Of a stretch of DNA of 64,000 bases, positions 35,767-46,069 are shown in pieces. The stretch comes from Hevea brasiliensis (Eukaryota; Streptophyta; Magnoliopsida; Malpighiales; Euphorbiaceae). Position 1 is the stretch's first letter. Each line of letters opens with the position of its first letter. The notes below the pieces were generated by a model that saw only the letters and a program-made list of their open reading frames with translations, ran no database searches and was not told the DNA's origin. The stretch lies in contig NC_079498.1 of assembly GCF_030052815.1 (NCBI RefSeq), forward strand, positions 99,964,041 through 100,028,040. Direction: 5' to 3'. A program made the translations under genes and the position numbers.

Positions 35767-38455
35767 TTCCATATTAATCTGTGCTCAATCTCAATCGCAA
35801 TTGAAGATACAATCTCTCATTGCTGGGATTGCACAGCAGGACAGGCGAAGTATGCATGTATGCAGGAAGAAAATCTTGCTGTTTTTAAAGATTCATTGGA
35901 CGAATTAAGGGAGTTAAGGAATGATGTGATGAATAGAATTATTATGGATGAACAACTGCAGCAATTAAAGCGTCTGGATCAAGTACAAGGCTGGCTTTCC
36001 AGGGTGGATTCTACGGTAGTTGAATGCCATAAACTTATCACAGATGGTCCTCGAGAGATTAAGAAAATTTGTCTTGGAAGTTGCTGTTTTAAGAATCCTG
36101 TGTCCAGCTACAGGTTTGGGAAAAAGGTTGTCCAAAACCTGCAACATATGGCTGCTTTGAAAAGCAAGGGAGCTTTTGAAAATGTGTCTGAGAGGGCACC
36201 TACTGCTTTCGTGGATGGAATTCCATTTGAACCAACTGCAGGCTTGGAATCAATATTCTGCAATGTTTGGAGCAGCTTCAGGAGAAAGGAAGTGGGCATT
36301 ATTGGCATATATGGGATGGGGGGAGTTGGAAAGACTACCCTCCTGAAACACATGAACAATAAGTTCGTACAAACACCATGTGATCATGATGTGGTGATTT
36401 GGGTAGGTGTGTCTAATGACCTAAATGTGGAGAAGGTTCAAGAAAAGGATAGGTTTCTCCGATGCACTATGGAAGAGCAAAAGGCTTGATGAGAGACATT
36501 TACAGAGTATTGAGCAAAAAGAAGTTTGTACTATTGTTAGATGATATATGGAAGCGAGTTAATTTAACAGAGGTAGGGGTCCCCCTTCCCAGTGAAGAGA
36601 ATGGATCGAAAGTAGTATTCACTACTCGTTCAGAGGAAGTATGCTCTCACATGGAAGCTCAAAAGAGCTTCAAAGTGGAGTGTTTACCATGGGTTGATGC
36701 CTAGAATTTGTTTCAGAAGAAAGTTGGAAAGGCCTTGCACAATAATCCAGACATTCCCAAGTTAGCAAGAACAGTGGCCAAACAATGTTGCGGTTTGCCA
36801 CTGGCACTCGTTACCATTGGTCGAGCCATGGCATGCAAGAAGACACCACAAGAATGGCATCACGCAATAGAAGTCTTGAGAAAATCTGCCTCAGAGTTTT
36901 CAGGTATGGGAGATGATGTATTTCCACTTTTGAAGTTCAGCAATTATAATTTACCTAGTCATAAAGTTAAATCATGCGTCTTGTATTGTTCAGTATTCCC
37001 TCGTAACTTTCGCATTTATAAAACTACGTTGATAAATTGTTGGATTGGTGAGGGATTTTTGGTTGAAACGGATGATGTCAATAGAATGCACAACCAAGGA
37101 CATGATGTAATTGGTACTCTGGCTTATGCTTGCTTACTGGACGATAAAGGAGATTACGTTATCATGCATGATGTGATTCGGGACATGGCATTGTGGATAG
37201 CTTGTGAGTGTGGGAAAATGAAGGATAATTTTCTATCCCAAGCAGGTAATCAGTTAACCGAAGCACCCGAAATCAGAAGTGGGAAGGAGTTAAAAGAATG
37301 TCACTGATTGAAAACAATATTGAGAGTTTGACAGAAGCACTCAGATGCCCCAATCTTCAAACTTTGTTCCTTGGTCATAATTGTTTGAAGACAATCACTA
37401 ATGGCTTCTTCCAATTTATGCCTAATCTAATTGCACTGGACCTGTCACATAACATAAATCTGACAGCTGCCAATTGGGATTTCTGTATTGGCTTTGCTAC
37501 AGTGTTTCAATCTGTCAATGACTAGCATAAGGCAGTTACCAATTGGATTGCAGACCTTGGTAAAGCTGAGTTATTTGAACTTGGATAATACATTAGCACT
37601 GGTTAAAATTCCACAAGGCGTGATATGTTGTTTCCCATTGTTGCGTGTTTTGAGAATGGTCAATTATCGATTTCTGTCATGCAGGAGCAGTGAATCCTTC
37701 ATAGAGGAATTGCAGTGTCTGCAGCATTTGAGTGTGTTGAGTATCACAATAACAAGGGTTGATGCTTTCCACAGATTTTTTAGCACCCACAGGTTCCAAA
37801 GTTGCACCCAGGATCTATCTCTCCAGCTTTTCAGTGGTTCAAAGTCGATCAATATTTCCACTTTGAAGCATATGAAGCAACTACATGTTCTTCGCATGAG
37901 TGACTGCAAAAGCTTAGAAGAGGTGAAAATTGACTTGGACAGGGAAGCAAAAAACATACAAGCATCTCAGAATCTCCGAAACTCGGGGATCATAAGCAAG
38001 AGATTCTTCAACAGTCTTCACAGATTATATGTTGCCAACTGCTCCAAACTGGAGCACTTGTCATGGGTTCTTTTAGCTGCAAATCTAACTATTCTTAGAG
38101 TGTCACTGTGCTTTCAAATAGAAGAAATAATCAGCGCAGAAAGACTGAGGGAAGTTCCAGAGGCGAAAAATCTGATTCCATTTAGAAGACTCGAAGTTCT
38201 TTATTTATCTCATTTGCGACGATTGAATAGCATCCATGGCAACGCCTTCCATCCTCATGTCTAAACAGAATCTACGTATATAACTGCCCAAAGGTTAAGA
38301 AACTCCCACTCAACTCTGATAGTGCCAAAGAACGAAAAATCATCATTGAAGGAAATGAAGACTGGTGGAAAGAACTACAATGGGAGGATGAAGCAACTAA
38401 AAATGCTTTTCAACCCTGTTGCAAATCTTTCTGGCGGAAGCACAAATCCTCATGA
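35767..38455 (+). pseudogene. CC-NBS-LRR (RPS2/RPS5-type) resistance gene, frameshifted
   Basis: All CNL domains appear in order over one intronless stretch. The CC start reads LCSISIAIED then CWDCTAGQAKYACM upstream of the ATG at 35860. The P-loop GMGGVGKTTLLKHM lies at about 36318, and kinase-2 is [14 protein letters not shown] (about 36515). RNBS-B is [19 protein letters not shown] is CCGLPLALVTIGRAM (about 36790), the MHD motif is YVIMHDVIRDMALWIA (about 37160), and LRRs run from 37298 to 38264. The tail NEDWWKELQWEDEATKNAF runs to a stop at 38453-38455. Damage: an 11-bp deletion near 36447 relative to block A, a second shift near 36494, Trp to stop at 36702 (normal context WVDAWNLF), and shifts near 37296, 37490 and 38260. 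The usual N-terminal MG start is also missing. Normal CNLs have about 850-900 residues. It lies head-to-head with no other NLR; the F-box/LRR gene follows on the other strand. Confidence 0.9.
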
Positions 38456-39128
38456 ATTCACTATAGGTTTTCGTTCATGGCTCCGCTCCAGATTTCTAGT
38501 GCTTTAAATTCAAAGAACAGAGGATTTCCCTTTTTTAGTAGCTTAGCCACAAGAAGCAGGTTTCTCTGTTCTTTATTTCCTTCTGAACTTGTTTCTTCTC
38601 TACAATACTTTAGAAACATCAGGTTGTCAATTCCTTTATAATAGTGTTGTTTAGATGTTTGATACATAGCTGTTTTTTTGGTCAGTATCATTTGTAGCTG
38701 TGTGTGCAAATTTATTGTTGGTTTGTGTTTTTTCTGGTCTGGAATAGCATTGTTTTGATGGTTTGAATGTTTTCTAGTTATTCAATTATTCTGCTACCTG
38801 CTGTCCAACCTCTATATATGGTAACACAGTTATAAATAACATATTACGTAAAGCACAGATAATCATACAATCAGTTCATTTCTGTTGTAATCCAGTAGAT
38901 TGATAATACCAGGTCAAGATCTTGGTTCTAAACCCTAACCCTTTCCTCAAGAAAAATTTCAAAAATGGCCTCCTATTTTTTGTATTTTGAGGAAGTAAAA
39001 CACTGATACACACGTTTGACTGAAGGTTAAACAACATAAATTTTCAAAAGCTAAACATGTTTGTGATAATACAGTGCAGGCTCTAGAACAACCATGTAGC
39101 TAAATGCACTTAGTTGTAGATTATACAA
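38456..39128. other. 3' flank of the CNL pseudogene
   Basis: Probable former 3' UTR, then spacer homologous to 9400-9660 in block A from about 38875. No gene. Confidence 0.6.
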
Positions 39129-39502
39129 TGTTACGTATCATAGGAAGAGGTTTAGAAGTAAAAAGGAGGGAAAAGTAGTTGCAACTGACTGAGAGAAGCT
39201 AGAGGCAGTTATGGAAGTCAACTATAGAAGTCAACTGCAGATAGAATTAGTTGGATGAGCAGTTACAGCTGCTGAATTGTATAAAACAGGGGTAGCTACT
39301 CTAGCAAAAGCATAACAGAAATCTCAAGAATAATATTCTTCTTCCTTTCTCTAATTCTTCTTCCTTCCTTCCTGAGAATTCTTCCCTTCTTCCGTCCTTC
39401 CCTGAAATTTCTTCCCTTTCTTTCCTTTATTTCCTTTATTTCTTCTTCCTTCTTTCTTTTATCTCCTTTCTTCTTTCCGTCAATTCTTTTCTTCGAGTTA
39501 CA
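39129..39502 (+). repeat. Putative 5' LTR of the non-autonomous element
   Basis: Starts TGTTACG; a TATA-like GTATAAAAC lies at about 39278 and a TTCCTTC-rich tract at 39340-39480. The right edge (GAGTTACA) is placed by analogy with the 3' LTR end; no tRNA primer site was recognised after it. Confidence 0.55.
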
Positions 39503-39848
39503 AACCCTGAAAGTAGGGTTGGTTGGGAATTCGTATTTTCTTTCTTCAATTTCTTGAAATCTTCTTTCTTCCTTAAAATTTCCACTTTCCAAGAATCAGA
39601 TCTCTATTTTTTCTTGATTTTCTTGTTTCTTGAAGTTCTTGAAATTCCATATTATACTTATTCTTGAAGATCTTGAAATCCCAGATTTAAATTTTTTATC
39701 ATATGGTTTTCTTTCACTAATTTCTTCATTAAGTTTTCTTTCTCGGTTTTCTTGGGAACAAAAAACACAATCAGATCAGCTTATCATGGAACTAGAAACT
39801 TGGCAACATGAGAAATTGATGGGTATTTTTTAAAGGATTGAGAGATGG

Positions 39849-41045
39849 ATGCAAAGCCAAAAGGAGTTGTGGCAAAGATTGGATCAGATTTCTCAGAAAT
39901 GGGAAAAATTTGAGAAGCCTAGCGTCAATAAACATATAACCGATGAAGATCAACTTCTTGGAAATTATGGCAGATCAAATGAAGAACAAAAGGCTTCAAA
40001 TGAAGTTTCCAATAAGAATGGCAAGGGCACTAAGCAGGAGCAAGATTTTCTTGCTGATATATCTAGCATGAATGAGGACTCCAAGAAGAAGAATGATGGA
40101 GATGGTACTGATAGGCAACCCCAGTTTGCAATGGGGAAAATAGGAGTTGAATCTGAAGTGGTGGCACAACTTATTCCCAAGACTGAATCTTTTCTTGCAG
40201 AAATTCTAGGTGCAGAATCCAAAACCCTTGGAGCTGATGAAGACATGATAGATCATCAAAGAAAATTTCAGAAAAAGATAAAGGAAGAAGCAGAAGATTT
40301 TCTAGAGAATGACTGTGGAGTATTTTGTCAAGACCAGGAAGCAACTAATATTGAATTTGGGATTAAAAATGTTGATGAACAGAATTTTGAAGGAAAAAAT
40401 TCAAAAATTGTGAAGACAGACCAAAATCCCTGTCATGGCCTTCAGCATATGTTAACCAAGCAGGATAAGGATATTGTTGCTGTTGAATTGCCCTTCCAGT
40501 ATAAAACTGAAATTTTTACTATCAAAATTCTTGGAAATAATCTTGAAAAAAGGAAAAATAAAAGAGCTGTAGAAAGCGTGGGTGTTGGAAGCAAGTGGCA
40601 GTATTTTGGGATTCAAGATGGTGATTTTGGCTATTGTCATCCTTTAACTCTCATGGAAGATAAATGGGAAATATCAAGAAGAAAAAGTAAGAAAGTTATG
40701 ACATCAAATGGTATTGTAATCTTGAAGGAACAAGAATGGGAAATTTGGAGAAAAAAAAATGGAATGAAGTTAACTCTTTGTCAATTAAGGAGTTCATATT
40801 TCCAACTGGATATGGGAAGGTACCTGAAACTTTCAGTCAAGCTTTATGGGCCATTTCAGCTAAAGCTCCATTTCTTACCAGCAAAGGTGGCTACTTTGGA
40901 AGACATAACCTTCATGCAGGCTCAGTTTCCAGACTTTGACCATTCTTTAGCACAAGAATGGACTCATGGAGGGGGTAATGTTACATCTAAGAGTTTAGTA
41001 GTTGTTAAAAAAGGAGTTATATTCTGTTTAGATGTTTGGAAGTAG
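39849..41045 (+). CDS. 398-residue retroelement protein, gag-like start and pol-tail-like end
   Basis: No enzymatic domain is visible. The upstream ATG at 39786 gives ELETWQHEKLMGIF before a TAA at 39831; the same frame restarts at 39849 with a charged, coiled-coil-like segment (QKELWQRLDQISQKWEKFEK), of a kind found near the start of gypsy Gag proteins. Residues 50-200 are acidic and Lys-rich, low in hydrophobics. About residues 240-330 have Trp-rich stretches (SKWQYFGIQDGDFGYCHPLT, DKWEISRRKSKK, EQEWEIWRKKNG). The end has VATLEDITFMQAQFPDFDHS and GGGNVT, like the C-terminal tail of gypsy Pol, and runs 66 bases into the 3' LTR. The frame is intact apart from the early stop. A fusion left after deletion of pol is one reading; a maintained element-specific protein is another. 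Function unknown. Confidence 0.55.
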   Translation: MQSQKELWQRLDQISQKWEKFEKPSVNKHITDEDQLLGNYGRSNEEQKASNEVSNKNGKGTKQEQDFLADISSMNEDSKKKNDGDGTDRQPQFAMGKIGVESEVVAQLIPKTESFLAEILGAESKTLGADEDMIDHQRKFQKKIKEEAEDFLENDCGVFCQDQEATNIEFGIKNVDEQNFEGKNSKIVKTDQNPCHGLQHMLTKQDKDIVAVELPFQYKTEIFTIKILGNNLEKRKNKRAVESVGVGSKWQYFGIQDGDFGYCHPLTLMEDKWEISRRKSKKVMTSNGIVILKEQEWEIWRKKNGMKLTLCQLRSSYFQLDMGRYLKLSVKLYGPFQLKLHFLPAKVATLEDITFMQAQFPDFDHSLAQEWTHGGGNVTSKSLVVVKKGVIFCLDVWK

Positions 41046-41304
41046 TTATAGATCTGTTAATGAAGAAGGAGATTGGCGAGAATAGTTAATTCTAGCTAGT
41101 CTTTGGAAGAAACTGGCCGATCAAAGAGCTGGAATAGCTCCAGGATTGTTATTCTGAAATTCTAATCAATAAAGATCTATTTTCTCTCTCTTTAGATTCT
41201 TCTTTCTCTTCTTTTCTCTCTTCTTCTATTCCTTCACACCTTTCTTTCTCTATTTCCTCTCTAATTTCTATTCTTCCTACGATGGAGAATCTGGTTACAT
41301 AACA
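40979..41304 (+). repeat. 3' LTR of the non-autonomous element
   Basis: Starts TGTTACATC just after the purine tract at 40969-40978, has a CT-rich tract at 41180-41280 and ends ATAACA before the TACAA repeat. Confidence 0.65.
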
Positions 41305-41712
41305 TACAATTCTCGCATCAAAGATGAATTTAGTCATATTAAGCACCTAACATCAACTTACTATTAATTGTTCTGCATATATGCTCCATCAAATAATAAT
41401 GGCTTTCCAACTCCAATAATAATAAATCCCAAGATTTTCTCAAAAAAAAAAAAAATCACAAGATGAATACAGATCACATTTCCACATGCTATATAACAAA
41501 GATGAATGAACCACAACATAATTTATTTCAATAAAACAAATGGATGGTCTTTTACAGCAGCATACTTTACAATCAGAAAGAAATAATTCAAGTTTCAACT
41601 ACTAAAGTAAAAAGATTAATGAAGCAACAGATGCAGAGAGAACCATTAGAGCTAATAAAAGAAACATGCATGGAAGACTATACAAACAAGTGAGCTCTTT
41701 TGAGTACCAAGT

Positions 41713-43116
41713 TCAATACATCCATGACAAGTCTTGCCGGAATGATACAGATCTTGCTGCTCCTTGAACACCCCTTTCAGAAATTTGTGGACAATCCTCC
41801 ACAGTCAAGATTTCCATCTTGCCTGACTCAACAAGAGGCTTTAAACCATCATCAGTAATTCCCAAACACTTTCTTAACCGTAATATGCATAAGCAAGGAA
41901 ATTGGCTCACAAGCTGCAGCCCCTCATCACTGATTTCTTGGCATCTGACAAGCTCCAAAGTTTCCAGATACTGAGCTGAACAAAGAGCTTCCATGCCAAC
42001 GTCATTGAAGGAATAAACATGGTCAAGAGCAAGTTCCCTAATAGGGCACATCTGAATCAAAGCAAGGATTCCATTTAAAGTGAAGGATGAAAAGGAAGGA
42101 AACTCCCCATCAGAAAAAGATATACAGACAGATTCAAGCATTGGACAGTTTTGAGCTACCGCTTTAAGACTTTCATCTGTTAATCTCAAAGGGTTGTTCA
42201 GCAGAAGTGGCAAGGAGAAATCAGAAGGGACTCGTAGGGAAATTGACCGTAGATTTTTTGATTTTAGTGCTAAGTCTATAATGTCACAGTCCCTAACCCC
42301 AACACACATGTCCAAATGAATCTTCTCCAAGTTCTTGCACTTTCCCAACACACAAGCAAGCCCTCTCCCTGGGCTGATGATGCAATTCACAAGGCTAAGT
42401 TCCAACATAGACTCACAAGGGACCAATTGCTTTTGCCATTGATCTACAGTTAACGGATCATAAACCTTCATATATCTGTAATTAGCATCCACTTCAAACT
42501 GCAATTTTTTTAGTTTTCGCCAGCTAGATCCTAGCTTAATTAAATCACCCTCGCCAATCACTCTACAATTCTTAATTGAAAGGTCTTCAAGTGTTTCAAG
42601 CTTGCCAAGATATTCCAGCCATTCAACACTGGTAACATTGAGACATCGGTTAAGGTGGAGGATGGTGAGTTTTTTGCAACCCACAACAAGAGATAATACG
42701 CCACAACCAGTTATTCTTGGTGTGAAATTTAACTTCAAAGCTGAAAGCTTGGAGCAAGAAGCCAAGTAGCGAAGACCAACATCAGTAATGAATGTGCAAT
42801 AGCTCAAAGTGAGATCAATCAGGGATGGGCAGTTGTTTGCAAGAATCACAAGCCCTTGGTCGTCTAACTGCTTTCCTAGCTTGGACATCCAACCAGAGTA
42901 AGTTATTTCTACTTTTACCAAGTTAGAAAATCTATTGCAGAGGGAAGTCAGAGCTTGATTAGCAGGATCTAATCCACAACCGATTCGAAGAGATTGTCTC
43001 TGTTCACTATCCAATTCATAGAGACGCTTACATGCTAATGAAGCAGAGTTTCTATCAACGGTTTTCTTGACTCTGCTCAATATCTCCCAAACCAATTGGT
43101 CTGGTAAGTTATCCAT
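41713..43116 (-). CDS. F-box/LRR-repeat protein, single exon
   Basis: 467 residues. The N-terminus carries an F-box (MDNLPDQLVWEILSRVKKTV, then ASLACKRLYELD, residues 1-36), which binds SKP1 in SCF ubiquitin ligases. About 14 cysteine-containing-type LRRs follow (for example CPSLIDLTLSYC, ITDVGLRYLASC, LETLELVRCQEISDEGL, LGITDDGLKPLVES) to the end SWMY. The LRR arc would select the substrate; none can be named. It resembles FBL14-type and RNI-like plant proteins; from memory Arabidopsis At1g80630, close to the WIN1 locus, is a likely counterpart, which suggests conserved gene order with the aminotransferase at 23310. The frame is intact, so the gene is probably functional. Deleted copies lie at 10054 and 33383. 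The 3' UTR probably spans about 41310-41712. Confidence 0.9.
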   Translation of the reverse strand: MDNLPDQLVWEILSRVKKTVDRNSASLACKRLYELDSEQRQSLRIGCGLDPANQALTSLCNRFSNLVKVEITYSGWMSKLGKQLDDQGLVILANNCPSLIDLTLSYCTFITDVGLRYLASCSKLSALKLNFTPRITGCGVLSLVVGCKKLTILHLNRCLNVTSVEWLEYLGKLETLEDLSIKNCRVIGEGDLIKLGSSWRKLKKLQFEVDANYRYMKVYDPLTVDQWQKQLVPCESMLELSLVNCIISPGRGLACVLGKCKNLEKIHLDMCVGVRDCDIIDLALKSKNLRSISLRVPSDFSLPLLLNNPLRLTDESLKAVAQNCPMLESVCISFSDGEFPSFSSFTLNGILALIQMCPIRELALDHVYSFNDVGMEALCSAQYLETLELVRCQEISDEGLQLVSQFPCLCILRLRKCLGITDDGLKPLVESGKMEILTVEDCPQISERGVQGAARSVSFRQDLSWMY

Positions 43117-44618
43117 TAAAACCAGATTTCCGCTCTCAGCTTGACAAAAGAATATCTACAAAGTATATGAAAAAATATTAATGCAAGAACCAAGATGAAA
43201 CTCTCAATCCAATAACGGTAAAGGAAATCCTAGTTCAAATACATTAACACCATTATTTCGCCAACATAAATATACAGGTGCAACAATTAAATTTAAATGA
43301 GAAAAAATAAAAAAACTTAAAGCTTGACCCTCTCTTAGATTAAAATTAGATCAACTATGGCAAACCATTCAAAATTCCCTTGAACGTTTCCAAGATCTGT
43401 AACATCTCATAAAACCCTTGCACACATGCAAAAAACTTGTACTTAACAATCAAAATTCAAACAAAAATAAAATTAATCCTAAGGATAGATAAAGCAGTCA
43501 CAGAAAATTATTTTAACAATTAAAAAAAAAAACAGAAGGACGAGAAATTAAGAGAACACATTTAGCATTTCATCTCAAAAACACGTATTGATAGGAGAAA
43601 TAAAATTAAACCACATCCAGATCATGATTTATCTAATCATTTCAATTTTGAATGCTACAATGAACAAATACGCAAAAACCCAGATAAAAAAAAAAAAAAA
43701 CACTCAGCGGGGCAAAAATAACAAAAGAAAGAAGGAATAGAGAAATATCGATTCAAATCATCTTAAAATGCAGTCACCATTATCAGAATCAAGCAAATAT
43801 CTATGTGTTGCCAACCACAAGAATGAAACTTTACCCGAAAAGAGAAAGAGAACAAGAAGATTTGGATGATGGAAAGTGTCAGTTCTTGGTTTTTGGAAGC
43901 CTACTTACATGTAAATTTTGTAATCTTAAAATGTTCTGTTGTGTTGGGTGTGTTTAATATCCCACACGGATGCTGCAGTTTCTTCGATACTAGAACCTCG
44001 CCGTTGCCGGTTCCCAATTCTCACGGGAAGCAATAATTTATAATGCACCTGTACAAAAACATCCATCTGCCTTTACGTGTTTACTTAACAAAGGGTTTCT
44101 TAAATTTCATTAGAATAAAGAGATAATAAAAATATCACATGCGTTGGACCACTTGATTTCAGTGTCTTTTCTTGGTGGGTTCAACCAAAAGATGCTTCAC
44201 TTGAATTTCGTTTCTGACTCCAGACAAACAATAAAGATGCATAATGGTTGGTGTCGGATTCTTTGCCAAGCTTAAAACCCACTTTGGAAATTGGAACTGT
44301 ATTAGTATATCATCACTAATCATTAATGTTCATGTTTTCAATTTTATGAACATATGAAAGAAAGATTTTTTTTTTTATAAGAAATGAAAGAAAGATCTTG
44401 TATTTATGGAATGTTAATTGTGTTATTGAATTAATCGTATGACAATCTAATAAATTAATATTGATTATCACAAACTACTGTAAAATTATGAGAGTACTTC
44501 GAAAATTTGCTGAACTGAACCACCACATTGAAAATAAAAGAAACCAGGATATAATAACTTTGGTAATTGCATTTTTTGAAAACTAAACGTTCAAAATATG
44601 ATAAAGAAAAGGCTTAAT
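43117..44618. other. Upstream region of the F-box/LRR gene
   Basis: No other gene seen. It may include a 5' UTR intron and the promoter around 43850-44050, but no element can be assigned with confidence. The rest is AT-rich. Confidence 0.45.
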
Positions 44619-46014
44619 TATATTAAAAATACTTTAAAAATTGAAAAAATTTTATTTAATTTTAAAAATTAAATTTGAATAAACGTGATCCATCTTACTT
44701 GGCATGTGATATGACTTTTTTTATCATATAAACACGTGAGTCTCCACATAACACATCAGAAATTGTAAAATAATTTTTTAAAGGAAAATTTCATATTTCC
44801 CTTCCTTTAATTTTCCAAGAATGCCCTTGCCATCTTCTTCCAACGTGCTTACTTCCTCCCTCTCTCTCCATTTTCTTCCTGTGAACTTCTTCCTCTCTTA
44901 TCTGTCGCTACCGATCATAGAACCATTGGGACCCGGTCTTAGATGCTTTAGCTCACTCCAACAACCCAGTAGACTCCAGCAGCTCTTCCGATACTGGAGA
45001 CAAGTGGAGATCCATTCGGATCTCGCTCAAATCCACCATGGCACCGCTCTGGGCATCAGGCCAAGAAAAGTAAATAGCGTTGTTCTAATATCTTCCCCAC
45101 ATTTCAAATCTCAAAATCTCACTTCTTTCAGATGGTCACTCCCTTAAATGCCCATTCAAAAACAAGAATATTATGATTCTTGCCATGTCCCTCTTTCCCA
45201 TTTTTTCCATAGTTTCTTTCATCAAAAACATCCTCAACAGGCTGAGTTTTTTTATAATGCTTTCACAATTCACTTTGTTGTTACCCCTTTCCGTTTAGCC
45301 AACATCTTAAAGACACAACCATGGCCAGAACAATTTTGATAATTTTTTACAACACCCAAATTATGAAAATTTCTCATCATTAAGGTAAGATTCTGACTTA
45401 AAACCTTCTTAAACTAGAATTTTCAAAAAGTGCAGAGGCAAGAATACTACCATTATCATGTTGAATTGTGGGTTTCATATTGATTGAGTTTTCACAGCAA
45501 AAAAATTCTCTAATTTTAGTTCAAGTCCACTTCTTTTTTTTTCTTAAGACATTGAAGAGATTTACATCTTGATTTACTATTTTCAATTTGGGATTTTTTT
45601 CTAAGATTGCTTGGTTGATCTTCCATCAGGGTTCCATAATTCTTCTTAGCAGTCCTTTGATCATCTTGAAAATAAGCCTTCAACAATTGCACAATTCTAT
45701 CAAACTTCTGATCAATGCTTCTTTCAATATCATTCAGTCTCGTTTAAAAATCATCCATTATGATTTCATACAAGTGTTTGGAAGTAAAGAAACTGAAGAA
45801 AAAGAGAAGGAACGATAGAAAAAACGAAAGGAAGATAGGGGCATTATCGGAAAAAAATTGAAGGAAAGGGAATTTAAAATTTTACTTAAAAAATTTATTT
45901 TATAACTTCTGATGTGTCACTTGAATCCACATAGGATGAGTCACGTTATTTTAAATTTAATTTTCAAAATTAAGTAAAATTTCTTCAATTTTCAAAAGAT
46001 TGTATTTTTTATGT
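44619..46014. mobile_element. Non-autonomous element with about 200-bp terminal inverted repeats (MULE-like)
   Basis: The left arm (44619-44826) and the reverse complement of the right arm (45835-46014) align over most of their length, sharing for example AATTAAATTT, CGTGA(T/C)(C/T)CATC, ACACATCAGAA and the inner AATGCCC end. The interior (about 1 kb) has no recognised protein; the frames at 44821-45147, 45148-45339 and 45588-45818 are weak. Long inverted arms suggest a Mutator-like or Pack-MULE element, but no clear 9-bp target duplication was found. It lies just downstream of the flotillin pseudogene. Confidence 0.6.
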
Positions 46015-46069
46015 CAAGATTGAAACGATTACCTCATAATTTCTGTAACTTTATATAAGAGAGAGACAC

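Larger units (their letters stand above)
31320..36460 (+). repeat. Duplicated block B, paralogous to block A
   Basis: Colinear with 7147-17625. It lacks the copia element and the Mutator-like MITE of A, but shares the deletions in the LRR and F-box/LRR fragments and the MITE at 34303. It passes directly into the fuller CNL pseudogene. At about 33355-33390 it has a private deletion that removes the spacer kept in A. Confidence 0.85.
39129..41304 (+). mobile_element. Compact non-autonomous LTR retrotransposon with one long ORF
   Basis: Bounded by TG...CA termini (TGTTACGTATC to TTACATAACA) and an exact 5-bp target duplication TACAA (39124-39128, 41305-41309). The unoccupied site is seen in block A at about 9655-9665. 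Putative LTRs at 39129-39502 and 40979-41304 both begin TGTTAC, carry a long TTC/CT-rich tract and end in GTTACA, but differ a lot otherwise. A polypurine tract GGAGGGGG precedes the right one. The interior encodes one frame of 398 codons and no RT, integrase or protease, so movement would need enzymes supplied by another element. The ORF end resembles the C-terminal tail of gypsy polyproteins (QFPDF ... GGGNV). Confidence 0.75.

Noticed and set aside
44821..45339. Two adjacent plus-strand frames
   Set aside because: Ser/Leu-rich, no domain, begin inside an inverted-repeat arm; treated as element interior.
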